Notes: generated by a model from the sequence alone, not told the origin. Positions 34,940 through 43,949 are shown, numbered from the stretch's first letter. The stretch: 64,000 nucleotides of DNA from JACVRW01 sp963813495 (GCA_963813495.1 CAWEZC010000009.1:62001-126000); one strand, 5' to 3'. Numbers and translations are program-made.

Positions 34940-36943
34940 TCAGGCGAGCGGCTCGGCCTCGACCCGGTTGTCGTTGAAGATCGGCGCGTGGGCCGTCTCG
35001 GTCAGCACCTGCGAGGTGGTCACCTGGGCGCTGCGCCCGTCGCGGTAGTCGCGGTTCCACCAGCCCATGGGCGCGACCAGCACGCCGGGACGGGCATCCT
35101 CGGACACGCGCGCCCGGCAGGCAAAGGCTCCGCGGTCGTTCCACACGCGCACCTGTTCACCGTCCGCGATCCCGCGCTCAGCCGCGTCGGCGGGGTGTAC
35201 CACCACCTCGGGCTCGGGCTGGGCATCGTGTTGGCGGCGCTGGTTGGCGAAGGTCGAGTTGAGGAAGAGGTGCGTCTTCGGGGTCACGAGCGCGAGCCGG
35301 AAGCGCTCGGCGAGCGCGGCGTCCGCCACCTCCGCCGGGGGCACGTAGTCGGCCCGCAGGGCCACCCTGCCCGACTGGGTGCCGAAGCCGCCCTCGGCAT
35401 GGGGCACCGGCCCCTGGCCCAGGTCGATCTTGGTCCAGCCGCGCTCGCGCAGGCCGTTCTCCTCGAAGCCCTCGAGCAGCTGCTCGACCAGCTGCTCGTC
35501 GCTGTCGGTGAAGCAGGGTTCGTCGAGCCCGAGCCGAGCCGCCAGCAGGCGGAAGGCCTCGGTGTTGGGCTTGGCCTCCCCGAGCGGCTCGATCGCCGGC
35601 TCGCTCCAGGTGAGGTAGTGGTGGCCCCAGGAGAAGATCACGTCGCGGTGCTCGAGCTGGGTGGTGGCCGGCAGCACCACGTCCGCATGGGCGGCGGTGT
35701 CGGTCATGAACTGTTCGAGCACCACGCTGAACAGGTCCTCGCGGCCCAGCCCCTCCAGCACGCGCTCCTGATCGGGCGCGATCGCAGCCGGATTGGAGTT
35801 CCAGCACACCAGGGCCCGCACCGGTGGCTCGAGCTCGGGGTCGGTCAGCGCCCGGCCCAGCTGGGACATGTTGATCGTGCGCACGGGGCCGGGGCGCAGC
35901 TCGCGCCGCTGCAGCGGCCCCTCGCTCACGGCCGCCGCGGTGGCGGTGGGGATGTACGAGCATCCGCCGCCGCGGTCGCGCCAGGCCCCGGTGAGCGCCG
36001 GCAGCGAGGCCAGCGTGGAGTAGGCGGCGGGCGCGCCGAGGTGGCGCTGAGCGCCCACTCCCAGGCGCAGCAGGGCCGGACGCGTGGAGGCGAAGGCCCG
36101 GCCCACGCGGGCGATCGTCTCGGCCTCCACCCCGCTGATCTCGGCGGCGCGCTCGACCGGGAACTCGGCCAGCTGCGCCAGCAGCTCGTCGTAGCCCTCC
36201 GCGTGGCGCCGACACCAGTCTTCGTCCTGCAGGCCGGCGTCGACGATCGCCCGCATCATCCCGATGCCCAGCGCGGCGTCGGTGCCGGGCAGCGGGCGCA
36301 GGTGCTCGTCGGCCACCCGCGCGGTGCGGCTGCGGAAGGGGTCGACGACCACGATTCGGGCGCCCGCCTTGCGGGCGTCGAGCAGTTTGCGCCACAGGTG
36401 GGGAGCGGTGGACATCGGGTTCCAGCCCCACACGACCACGTAACGCGCGTTGTGCCACTCCTCGGGATCGACCTCCGGCGAGAAGCCGTGCGCCATCACG
36501 GTGCCGGCGATGCCCGCGCTGGCACAGATGGTCCGCTCGAGCTCCGTAGCGCCCAGAGCGTTCATCACACGCGCGCTCATCGTGTTCCCCTGGATCAGGC
36601 CCTGCGTGCCGGCGTACGAATAGGGCAGGATCGACTCGCCGCCGAACTCGTCGCGCGCACGCGCGAGCCCTGCGGCCGCGCGATCGAGGGCTTCGTCCCA
36701 GCTCGCGCGCCGGAAGCGGGCCTCGCCCTTGGCGCCCTCGCGGATCAGGGGGTGCAGAAGCCGCTCTTCGGAATAGACGCGCTCGAGGTAGTTGGACACC
36801 TTGCCGCACAGGAAGCCCACGGTGATCGGGTGATCGGGATCGCCGGCCACCTTGGTCGCCCGGCCGTCCTCCACCGTCACGTGCATGGCGCAGGTGTCGG
36901 GACAGTCGTGCGGACAGGCGCCGCGGACCAGGCGGGTGGCCAT
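34940..36943 (-). CDS. Molybdopterin-dependent oxidoreductase (DMSO reductase/formate dehydrogenase-like)
   Basis: A 667-residue catalytic subunit for a bis-MGD molybdenum or tungsten enzyme. The N-terminal [4Fe-4S] site is C-x3-C-x3-C-x27-C (Cys10, 14, 18, 46: ACPHDCPDTC...FLCGK). MGD-binding landmarks are VVWGWNPMSTAPH, VVVDPFRSRTA, VCWNSNPAAIAPD and a C-terminal MGD domain with FANQRRQHDAQPEPEVVVHP. No partner subunit or Tat signal is present, so it is probably cytoplasmic and soluble. The substrate cannot be assigned. Start taken at MATRLVRGACPHDC; the open frame upstream is antisense of other genes. Confidence 0.85.
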   Translation of the reverse strand: MATRLVRGACPHDCPDTCAMHVTVEDGRATKVAGDPDHPITVGFLCGKVSNYLERVYSEERLLHPLIREGAKGEARFRRASWDEALDRAAAGLARARDEFGGESILPYSYAGTQGLIQGNTMSARVMNALGATELERTICASAGIAGTVMAHGFSPEVDPEEWHNARYVVVWGWNPMSTAPHLWRKLLDARKAGARIVVVDPFRSRTARVADEHLRPLPGTDAALGIGMMRAIVDAGLQDEDWCRRHAEGYDELLAQLAEFPVERAAEISGVEAETIARVGRAFASTRPALLRLGVGAQRHLGAPAAYSTLASLPALTGAWRDRGGGCSYIPTATAAAVSEGPLQRRELRPGPVRTINMSQLGRALTDPELEPPVRALVCWNSNPAAIAPDQERVLEGLGREDLFSVVLEQFMTDTAAHADVVLPATTQLEHRDVIFSWGHHYLTWSEPAIEPLGEAKPNTEAFRLLAARLGLDEPCFTDSDEQLVEQLLEGFEENGLRERGWTKIDLGQGPVPHAEGGFGTQSGRVALRADYVPPAEVADAALAERFRLALVTPKTHLFLNSTFANQRRQHDAQPEPEVVVHPADAAERGIADGEQVRVWNDRGAFACRARVSEDARPGVLVAPMGWWNRDYRDGRSAQVTTSQVLTETAHAPIFNDNRVEAEPLA

Positions 36944-36971
36944 AGCGGTGATCGTACGCCTCCGCGCCTGG

Positions 36972-37574
36972 CTAGATCGCCTGGCGGCCGCGCAGCGCCC
37001 GGCCGAGCGTGATCTCGTCCGCGTACTCGAGGTCCGAGCCCACCGGCAGCCCGCTGGCCAGCCGCGTGACCACCACCTCGGGTGAGCGCTCGCGCAGCGC
37101 ATCGGCCAGGAAGAGCGCGGTGGCCTCGCCGGTGGTTGTGGCGTTGGTGGCGATCACCACCTCGCGCACCGCGGCGCCGTTGTCCACCCGGCCCAGGAGC
37201 TCGGAGACGTGGAGGTCCTCGGGATCGACCCCGTCGATCGGCGAGAGGGCGCCGCCCAGCACGTGATAGCGCCCATGGAACTCGCCCGAGCGCTCGATCG
37301 GGATCACGTCGCTCGGCTGCTCGACCACGCAGATCGTGGCCGTCTCGCGGCGCTCGTCCTGACAGATCCGGCAGGTGGCCTCCGTGGCCAGGTTGAAGCA
37401 GACCTCGCACTGGCCGACCGTGGCCTTGACCTCCCGGATGGCGTCCGCCAGCGCGAGCGCCTCTTCCTCCGAAGCGCTCAGGACGTGGAAGGCGAGGCGC
37501 TGCGCGGTGCGCTGCCCGATGCCGGGCAGGCGGGCGAGCTCGGTGATTAGGCGGTTGACCGGTGCAGCGAACAA
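36972..37574 (-). CDS. recR: Recombination mediator protein RecR
   Basis: Works with RecF/RecO to load RecA on gapped DNA. All family parts are present in 200 residues: helix-hairpin-helix ARLPGIGQRTAQRLAFHVL, zinc finger CEVCFNLATEATCRIC, a Toprim domain starting ICVVEQPSDVIPIE and the terminal Walker-like region. TTG start at 37574. Third gene of dnaX-ybaB-recR, the standard bacterial order. Confidence 0.94.
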   Translation of the reverse strand: MFAAPVNRLITELARLPGIGQRTAQRLAFHVLSASEEEALALADAIREVKATVGQCEVCFNLATEATCRICQDERRETATICVVEQPSDVIPIERSGEFHGRYHVLGGALSPIDGVDPEDLHVSELLGRVDNGAAVREVVIATNATTTGEATALFLADALRERSPEVVVTRLASGLPVGSDLEYADEITLGRALRGRQAI

Positions 37575-37617
37575 GGGGCCGAACAGCGTAGCTTCGGCCG
37601 CGGTCGGGCCGGCCGGG

Positions 37618-37959
37618 CTAGAACCCAGGCAGGCCCAGGCCGCCGAGCCCGCCGGCGCCGCCCAGGCCGCCGGTGGCCGCGCTCATCTTCGTCGCGGCCA
37701 GCTCCTGGGCGGAGCGGATCGCCTCGTTGACCGCGGCCTGGACCATGTCCTGCAGCATGTCCACGTCCTCTGGGTCGACCGCCTCGGGATCGATGGTCAG
37801 CTCCTTGAGCTCCAGGTCGCCGCTGATCTTGACCGTCACCATGCCTCCGCCCGCGCTCGTCTCCACCACCTCGTTGGCGAGCTCCTCCTGGGCCTTGGCC
37901 ATGTCGGCTTGCATCTTCTGGACCTGCTTCATCATCTGGCTCATGTTGGGCTGACCCAT
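37618..37959 (-). CDS. YbaB/EbfC family nucleoid-associated protein
   Basis: Small DNA-binding protein of 113 residues: MSQMMKQVQKMQADMAKAQE N-terminal helix, the core strand VTVKISGDLELKELTIDPEA, and a Gly/Leu-rich C-terminal tail. It binds DNA as a dimer and may assist recombination. Its position between dnaX (2 bp upstream) and recR is diagnostic. Confidence 0.93.
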   Translation of the reverse strand: MGQPNMSQMMKQVQKMQADMAKAQEELANEVVETSAGGGMVTVKISGDLELKELTIDPEAVDPEDVDMLQDMVQAAVNEAIRSAQELAATKMSAATGGLGGAGGLGGLGLPGF

Positions 37960-37961
37960 CT

Positions 37962-39641
37962 CTACTGGTCCTTTTCCTCTTCGGGATCGTCAAAGACCTC
38001 CTCCGCGCCGAACTCCGCACGTAGGCGCTCGATGAGCTGGTCGTGGTCGAGGGTGGCCGGGCCGGGTGCCGCCGCCTCGTCGCTCAGCTCGAAGGCAAGT
38101 GCGAGCGAATGCCCGGTGAGCCCGCGCAGGGCGCTGGTCACCAGCTCGCGGTTGGCCTCCGCCTTCTTCTTCACGAAGGCGGCGTCGGTGGGGAAGGCGA
38201 CCGTCAGCCGGTCGGCCTCGACCGCGGTCGGGACGGCAGCGCCGATCGCGGCGCCCAGCATCCCGTTGTCCTCGGTCACCGCATCGGCCACGGCCGGCCA
38301 TAGGGCCCTGATCTGCTCGAGCTCGACCGCCCCCACGGGCTGCGGCGCCTGCTCGGCCCGAGGCTCGACTGCCACCGCGGCCGAGGGGCCGGCCGCCGTC
38401 GCTCGCTGAGGAGCGGCCGGCGCCTGAGCCTGCGCGGAGCTCGACTCGGCCCCGGGCTCGGCCGCCGGCTCCTGGGGCGCCCCAGCCGCACCGAGCCTCC
38501 GTTCGAGCTGCTCGATTCGGTAGATGAGCGCCTGTAGCGAGAGGTCGGCCTGGGGCTGAGTTGCCTTCAACAGCGCCATCTCGAGCTGGATGCGCGGCTC
38601 CGAGCCGTCCTTGACGGCGGCGATCGCCGCGGCCAGGAAGTCGATCGCGCGCAGGATCTCGCCCTGCGAGAAGCGCTCGGCCTGGGAGGACAGGCGGTCG
38701 GTGTGCCCGGCGGTGACCGAGAAGGACTCGGGCACCTCGCCCAGCGTCTGAACCACGAACAGATGCCGCAGGTGGGCCGACAGGTCGCGCATGAACTGCG
38801 TGTAGTCGCGCCCCGACTCGCCCAGCCTCTGCACGCCCAGGAGGGCCGCCTTGGGATCCCGCGTGGCCAGCGCCTCCGCGGCGTCGAGCACGAGCTCGGC
38901 GTCGGCCACCCCCAGGATGTCGAGCACGTCGCCGAGGTCCACCTGGCGGCCGCCGTAGGTGACGAGCTGCTCGAGTGTGCCGAGGGCGTCGCGGAACGAG
39001 CCGGTGGCCGCGCGCGCGAGCATCGCCACCGCCGAGTCGGGAATCTCGATCTCCTCCTCGGCGGCCACCCGGCGCAGCACGCCCGCGATCTGCTCGAGCG
39101 AGGGGCGCTGGAAGTCGAAGCGGTGGCAGCGGTCCACGATGGTGGCCGGGACCTTGTGGGCCTCGGTGGTGGCCAGCACGAAGACCACGTGCGCCGGCGG
39201 CTCCTCCAGCGTCTTGAGGAAGGCGTTCCAGGCCGCCGTGGAGAGCATGTGCGCCTCGTCGAGGATGTAGACGCGCCGGTGACCCTGCATCGGCGCCAGC
39301 GCCACGTTTTCGCGCAACTCGCGGATGTCGTCCACCGAGTTGTTGGAGGCAGCGTCCATCTCGACCACGTCGAGGGAGGTGCCCGCCAGGATGGCGCGCG
39401 ACTCCGCTGTGTCGGGGTCGAACTCGACGTCGGGGCCACCCTCGGCGTTCAGGGCGCAGGCCAGCAGCTTGGCCATGGAGGTCTTGCCCGTCCCGCGCGA
39501 GCCCACGAACAGGTAGGCGTGGTGAACCTTGTCGAGCCCGATCGCGTTGCGGAGCGTCCTGACGATGTGCTCCTGGCCCACCACCGAGTCAAAGGTGCGT
39601 GGGCGGTGGCGGCGGTACAGGGAGAGCATCAGTCGCCCCAT
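37962..39641 (-). CDS. dnaX: DNA polymerase III subunit gamma/tau (zinc-module cysteines absent)
   Basis: Clamp-loader AAA+ subunit. Start LSLYRRHRPRTFDSVVGQEH, Walker A GSRGTGKT at about 47-54, Walker B VYILDEAHML, SRC-like region and tau-type C-terminus rich in Ala/Pro/Gln, 559 residues in all. The stretch between ACALN and VVEMDAASNNSVDDIREL normally carries a four-cysteine zinc module. Here it reads AEGGPDVEFDPDTAESRAIL and has no cysteine, although flanking motifs align perfectly. Leads the dnaX-ybaB-recR operon. Confidence 0.94.
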   Translation of the reverse strand: MGRLMLSLYRRHRPRTFDSVVGQEHIVRTLRNAIGLDKVHHAYLFVGSRGTGKTSMAKLLACALNAEGGPDVEFDPDTAESRAILAGTSLDVVEMDAASNNSVDDIRELRENVALAPMQGHRRVYILDEAHMLSTAAWNAFLKTLEEPPAHVVFVLATTEAHKVPATIVDRCHRFDFQRPSLEQIAGVLRRVAAEEEIEIPDSAVAMLARAATGSFRDALGTLEQLVTYGGRQVDLGDVLDILGVADAELVLDAAEALATRDPKAALLGVQRLGESGRDYTQFMRDLSAHLRHLFVVQTLGEVPESFSVTAGHTDRLSSQAERFSQGEILRAIDFLAAAIAAVKDGSEPRIQLEMALLKATQPQADLSLQALIYRIEQLERRLGAAGAPQEPAAEPGAESSSAQAQAPAAPQRATAAGPSAAVAVEPRAEQAPQPVGAVELEQIRALWPAVADAVTEDNGMLGAAIGAAVPTAVEADRLTVAFPTDAAFVKKKAEANRELVTSALRGLTGHSLALAFELSDEAAAPGPATLDHDQLIERLRAEFGAEEVFDDPEEEKDQ

Positions 39642-39697
39642 GCTAGCTGCGCGGCGGGCGGTGGACAGCGGACCCGCCCGCGGAGATACTCGCTCGC

Positions 39698-40126
39698 ATG
39701 ATCTCCACTGTGGCCGTCGGCACGGACGGCTCCTCGACCGCGAGCGACGCCGTCGAAGCGGCCGCCGAAATGGCTCGCCGCTACGACGCGAAGCTGGTGC
39801 TGCTGAGCGCTTTCCAGGCGACCGACGGCGCGCCGCGGAACCTCAGCGGGTCCTCGCGCGAGATCCAATGGAGCTTCAGCCCCGTGGCCCGGCTGACCGA
39901 GCAGCTCGAGCGAACCGAGGCGGAGCTGCGCGCCGGCGGGATCGAATGCGACACGCTCATCGAGGAGGGCGACCCGGCGGAGGTGCTCGTCCGGCTCGCG
40001 GAGCGCTGCGGAGCCGATGTGCTCGTCATCGGCAACAAAGGGATGCAGCGTCGCCTGCTGGGCAGCGTCCCGAACACCGTGACCCACAGGGCGAGCTGCT
40101 CGGTGTTCGTGGTGAAGACGACCTAG
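39698..40126 (+). CDS. Universal stress protein (UspA family), ATP-binding type
   Basis: 142 residues with the full Usp fold: TVAVGTDGSSTASDAVEAAA at the start and the ATP-binding GNKGMQRRLLGSVPNTVTHR, i.e. G-x2-G-x9-G(S/T), near the end, followed by CSVFVVK. Stands alone between the divergent dnaX and the convergent E1-like gene. Such proteins modulate stress survival; no specific partner is evident. Confidence 0.9.
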   Translation: MISTVAVGTDGSSTASDAVEAAAEMARRYDAKLVLLSAFQATDGAPRNLSGSSREIQWSFSPVARLTEQLERTEAELRAGGIECDTLIEEGDPAEVLVRLAERCGADVLVIGNKGMQRRLLGSVPNTVTHRASCSVFVVKTT

Positions 40127-40243
40127 ACCGGCACGAGGTCCGTGCTGGGGAGCGACATACGCGCCTTGCTCCACCCGATGGACACCACGCGGCACGCCGG
40201 TCCTCGTCACAGTGCGAGCCGGCCCGGGCGTATATGCCGTCGA

Positions 40244-42472
40244 CTAGTCGAGCAGGTCGAGCGCGGCGCCTACCACCGTCTCGGCGTCGATCTCGTGGTG
40301 GCGGTAGACGTCCGCGAGGTCGCCCGACTGGCCGAAGCGGCTCACGCCGAGCGGTGTCAGCGGCACCGCGTTGACGGAGGCCAGGAAGGTGAGCGCGTTG
40401 GGATCGCCGTCGAGCACCGTGACCATCGGGGCGGCGCGCTCGGGGGGCAGCAGAGCGTCGAGGATCTCCGTGGGGTGGTCGGCCAGGCCGGCGCGCGCGC
40501 GCAGGGAGCGGAAGAGCAGGTCGGCGCTGGTCACGCAGAGCACGTCGACGTCGTCGCCCAGCACCGCGGCCGCTTCGAGCACCTCGGGCATCACCGCGCC
40601 CATCCCCACCAGCGTGAGCCGCGGCCGGCCGGGAGCGCGGCGCAGCGGATAGCCGCCGGCCAGCACCAGATCGCGCTCCACCTTCCCGGCGTGCGCCTGT
40701 TCGATCGGCCGCGTGGAGAGCCGGAAGTAGGCCGACTCGCCGTCCGGCCGGCCCAGCCGTGACAGCGCGTGCAGCAGGGTCCATTCCAGGTCCTGCCCAA
40801 AGGCCGGCTCCCAGAAGGTGCAGCCCGGCTGCGCGATTCCGATCGAGGGCGTGACGATCGACTGGTGCGCTCCGCCCTCGGGCGCCAGCGACACGCCGCT
40901 CGGCGTGCCCACCAGGATCGACTGCCCGCCCGCGTAGATGCCGAACGACCACGGCTCGAGCGCCCGGCCCACGAACGGGTCGTAGATCGTTCCGATCGGC
41001 AGCAGTGGCTGGCCGTAGCGGCTCCAGGTCACGCCCAGCTCGCCGAGCAGGCCCACCAGGTTGGTCTCGGCGATCCCGAGCTCGATGTGGCGCCCGGCTG
41101 TGCTCTCGTGCCAGTGCACGAGCGTCTGGGAGTCGTCGGAAAACCAGTCGCGCCGCTCCCCCACCGACCAGATCCCCGCCTTGTTGATCCAGCCGCCCAG
41201 GTTGGTCGAGCTGGCCACGTCCGGGCTCACGGTGACCACGCGCTCGGCCACCTCGGGGGCCTCGTAGCCAAGGTCGACGAAGAAGCGCCCGAAGGCCTGC
41301 TGGGTTGATGTAGCGCCCCGGTGCTTGCGCCCCAGGCTGGCCGGGACCGCGACGGGCCGGCGCGGCCGGGGCTCGTCGCGAGCCAGCGCCACCGCTGCCG
41401 CGTTGCATAGCTGCGCCTCGGGGCTCGCAGGATCGAAGCGCGCCCAGGGCGCGCGCGGATCGGCGCCGAGGCTCTCGGCGAGCTCGGCGAACTGGTCGGC
41501 GGTGAGCAGCGCCGAGTGGTTCTCCGGATGGCCCTCGATGGGCAGCGACCAGCCCTTGAGCGTGTAGGCGAACACGACCGTCGGGCGGTCGTGCTCGACG
41601 GCCCGGTAGGCCTCGATGAGCTTGCTCAGATCGTGGCCCCCGAGGTCGCGGAAGGCCTCGCGCAGCTCATCGTCTTCCAGCTCGCTCACCAGCCGCCCCA
41701 GCTTCGGAGCCCGGCCCGGCAGGCGCTCGCGCAGCTCGCCCGGCTGTGCTCGTAGCAGGCGCTGGTACTCCTCGTTGGGCATCTCGTCGATGCGCCGGCG
41801 CAGCTCCGCGCCGCCCTCGCGCTCGAACAACGACTCCAGACGGCGCCCGTACTTGACCGTGATCACCTGCCAGCCCGCCGCCTCGAACATCCCCGCCAGG
41901 CGGCCGAAGGCGATGTCGGGGACCACCCGGTCGAGCGACTGGCGGTTGAGGTCCACCACCCACAGCACCTCCCCCAGTCGCGCCACCCAGGGGTCGGCAA
42001 TCGCCTCCCAGACCGCGCCCTCATCCAGCTCGGCGTCGCCCAGCAGCGCGATCTGGCGACCCATCGGCGGCGCCTCGAGGCGGTGATGCTCGAGGTAGCG
42101 GCGCGCCATGGCCGCCCAGATCGGGGCGGTCGCGCCGATACCGACCGAACCGGTGGAGAAGTCCACGGGATCGGGATCCTTGGTCCGGCTCGGATAGCTC
42201 TGGAGGCCGCCGAACTCGCGCAGGGTCTCGAGATAGCGCTCGTCGAGGCGCCCGAGCAGGTAATTGACGGCGTGCAGCACGGGTGACGCGTGCGGTTTGA
42301 CCGAGACGCGGTCCTCGGCCCGCAGCTCGGAGAACCACAGCGCCGTCATCAGCGACACCATCGACGCGCTCGAAGCCTGGTGGCCTCCCACCTTGACCCC
42401 GGAGCGGTTCTCGCGCACCCGGTTGGCGTGATGAACGATCGCCGTGGCCAGCCACAACACCCGGCGCTCCAC
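40244..42472 (-). CDS. Transketolase-like / homodimeric pyruvate dehydrogenase E1-type TPP enzyme
   Basis: Thiamine-diphosphate enzyme of about 742 residues. VERRVLWLATAIVHHANRVR, KVGGHQASSASMVSLMTALW, SVKPHASPVLHAVNYLLGR and GDAELDEGAVWEAI...VVDLNRQSLD (the GDG-x-N type TPP loop) place it with AceE-like E1 proteins. It is about 150 residues shorter than classical AceE and closer to the transketolase-C-terminal-containing group. Whether it uses 2-oxo acids or sugar phosphates is open. The start is uncertain: I chose a GTG at 42472 because the longer frame (ATG 42562) overlaps the SnoaL gene by 71 bp with non-conserved residues. Confidence 0.8.
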   Translation of the reverse strand: MERRVLWLATAIVHHANRVRENRSGVKVGGHQASSASMVSLMTALWFSELRAEDRVSVKPHASPVLHAVNYLLGRLDERYLETLREFGGLQSYPSRTKDPDPVDFSTGSVGIGATAPIWAAMARRYLEHHRLEAPPMGRQIALLGDAELDEGAVWEAIADPWVARLGEVLWVVDLNRQSLDRVVPDIAFGRLAGMFEAAGWQVITVKYGRRLESLFEREGGAELRRRIDEMPNEEYQRLLRAQPGELRERLPGRAPKLGRLVSELEDDELREAFRDLGGHDLSKLIEAYRAVEHDRPTVVFAYTLKGWSLPIEGHPENHSALLTADQFAELAESLGADPRAPWARFDPASPEAQLCNAAAVALARDEPRPRRPVAVPASLGRKHRGATSTQQAFGRFFVDLGYEAPEVAERVVTVSPDVASSTNLGGWINKAGIWSVGERRDWFSDDSQTLVHWHESTAGRHIELGIAETNLVGLLGELGVTWSRYGQPLLPIGTIYDPFVGRALEPWSFGIYAGGQSILVGTPSGVSLAPEGGAHQSIVTPSIGIAQPGCTFWEPAFGQDLEWTLLHALSRLGRPDGESAYFRLSTRPIEQAHAGKVERDLVLAGGYPLRRAPGRPRLTLVGMGAVMPEVLEAAAVLGDDVDVLCVTSADLLFRSLRARAGLADHPTEILDALLPPERAAPMVTVLDGDPNALTFLASVNAVPLTPLGVSRFGQSGDLADVYRHHEIDAETVVGAALDLLD

Positions 42473-42491
42473 TCCCTGGAGGGTGCTCAGG

Positions 42492-42896
42492 TCAGCCGGA
42501 GCGTGCGGCGGCGACGGCGGAGTCGTGATCGGTGAACCACTCAAACGAGGCGATCTTCCCATCCCTGAGCCCGATGAGGATCACGAAGGGCATGTCGCCC
42601 TCCACCCCGCTGGAACGGCCTCGTGCCCTCCAGGCGCCGCTCGCCACGACGCGGTCGCCATACACCTCGATCCTGTCGGCGTCGATCAGGCTGGACTCCC
42701 ACACCGTGCGCCACTGGTCGATGTTGGCTCGGATACCGTCGTGACCGCGATACGTCGTCTGCTCGGGCCACTCGGCGCCAGCGTACATGGCGGCGTCTTG
42801 CGCAAACAGCTCCACCACCGCGTCCACGTCGCCCCGGTTCCAGCGGTCGATCAGAAGGCGTGCGAATTGGCGCTTGTCCTCGTCCTCGTCCGCCAT
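42492..42896 (-). CDS. SnoaL-like/NTF2-fold protein
   Basis: 134 residues of the cone-shaped NTF2 fold: FARLLIDRWNRGDVDAVVEL, FAQDAAMYAGAEWPEQTTYR, GHDGIRANIDQWR and FVILIGLRDGKIASFEWF. Such proteins are ketosteroid-isomerase-like enzymes or ligand binders of unknown substrate. I start at the ATG at 42896; an upstream GTG/ATG would run into the SRP RNA gene. Directly upstream of the E1-like gene on the same strand. Confidence 0.82.
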   Translation of the reverse strand: MADEDEDKRQFARLLIDRWNRGDVDAVVELFAQDAAMYAGAEWPEQTTYRGHDGIRANIDQWRTVWESSLIDADRIEVYGDRVVASGAWRARGRSSGVEGDMPFVILIGLRDGKIASFEWFTDHDSAVAAARSG

Positions 42897-42912
42897 CGCG
42901 AGGCCAGTGTAT

Positions 42913-43186
42913 GGACCGTGCACCCTTCTTCGAAACTCGTTCTCGGGCGTGCCCGCCGATCATCGGCTCCGGCCAGGCTGATCCGCGGCGCACGGACGGT
43001 ATCGCTTAAGGCTGCTTCCTCCCGGATCTGACCTGGTTCGCGAGCGTCCGCCGCGCGGGACCCGGCCATCTACGCCTCTGTCCGGCGTACTGACCCCGAG
43101 AGCGGAAGTCCCTCAGTCGGGAATTCAGCCCCGCTAGAGCGGCTTGCGGGTGCAGGGCACCGCTACCTCCCCGCCTAGCACGGTCC
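42913..43186 (-). ncRNA. ffs: Signal recognition particle RNA, large (Alu-containing) type
   Basis: The minus strand at 43036-43010 carries the universal S-domain helix 8: CCAGGTCAGATCCGGG then AGGAAGCAGCC, with a GGGA tetraloop (CC-GGGA-GG). About 100 nt further 5' is the Alu-domain signature GGGGAGGTAGCGGTGCCC followed by ACCCGCAAGCCGCT and GGGGCTGAATTCCC. The proposed ends pair: GGACCGTGC at the 5' end (43186-43178) and GCACGGTCC at the 3' end (42921-42913), and CTCGGG/CCCGAG closes helix 5. The total is about 274 nt, the size of the Bacillus 6S-type SRP RNA rather than the 110-nt E. coli form. It begins 10 bp after the stop of the SDR gene. The exact ends are inferred from pairing. Confidence 0.9.
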
Positions 43187-43196
43187 ACCGCCTAGG

Positions 43197-43949
43197 CTAG
43201 CGGGCCGTCCAGCCCAGGTCCATGGGCAAAGCTGCTCCGCTGAACGCCGCGCCGCCCGGACCCGCGAGGAAGGCGACTACCTCGGCCACCTCCTCGGGCT
43301 CGATCAGCCGCTTGATGGCGTGCGGCGCGAGGATGACCTCGTCGAGCACGCGCTCCTCGGGAACGTCGTTGACCTCGGCCTGGCCGGCGATCTGGGCCTC
43401 CACCAGCGGAGTGCGCACGAATCCCGGGCACACCGCCGTGGCGTTGATGCCGTGCTCGGCGCCCTCGAGGGCGAGCGTCTTGACCAGGCCGAGCACTCCG
43501 TGCTTGGCCGAGACGTAGGCCGACTTGTAGGGGGAGGCCACGAGGCCGTGCACCGAAGCCACCGCCACGTAGCGTCCCTGGGGGCTGGCGACCAGCTCGG
43601 GCCAGGAGTACTTGGCCAGCAGAAAGGGGCTGCTGAGAAGCAGCGCGATGAGCTGGTCCCAGCGCTCCTCGGGAAAGTCGGCGACGGAGTCCACGTGCTG
43701 CACCCCGGCGTTGGGGACCACCACGTCGAGGCGGCCGAACTCGTCGCGCGCCGCCTGCACCGCCGCGCGGTTGCCTTCCCTGGTGGTGAGGTCGCACGCC
43801 ACCGGACGGCCGGGCCCGCTGGGGTCGGGCTCGAGATCGGCTGCGACCACTTCCAGCCCGTCCTGCTCGAGGCGTGCGGCGATCGCTCGGCCGATGCCTC
43901 CGGCCGCTCCGGTCACGAGGGCGCAGAGGTTGTCCTCGGTCGAACTCAT
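43197..43949 (-). CDS. Short-chain dehydrogenase, 3-hydroxybutyrate dehydrogenase-like
   Basis: NAD-dependent SDR of 250 residues from the ATG at 43949. Cofactor loop VTGAAGGIGRAIAARL, NAG motif VPNAGVQHVDSV, Ser in VASVHGLVASPYKSAY with catalytic YxxxK (YVSAKHG), and GINATAVCPGFVRTPLVEAQ, which is characteristic of 3-hydroxybutyrate dehydrogenases. It is followed after 10 bp by the SRP RNA gene on the same strand, so the RNA may be cotranscribed or its promoter lies inside this gene. Confidence 0.88.
   Translation of the reverse strand: MSSTEDNLCALVTGAAGGIGRAIAARLEQDGLEVVAADLEPDPSGPGRPVACDLTTREGNRAAVQAARDEFGRLDVVVPNAGVQHVDSVADFPEERWDQLIALLLSSPFLLAKYSWPELVASPQGRYVAVASVHGLVASPYKSAYVSAKHGVLGLVKTLALEGAEHGINATAVCPGFVRTPLVEAQIAGQAEVNDVPEERVLDEVILAPHAIKRLIEPEEVAEVVAFLAGPGGAAFSGAALPMDLGWTAR

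Noticed and set aside
34988..37012. Plus-strand open frame of 674 codons
   Set aside because: Antisense of the molybdopterin oxidoreductase gene.
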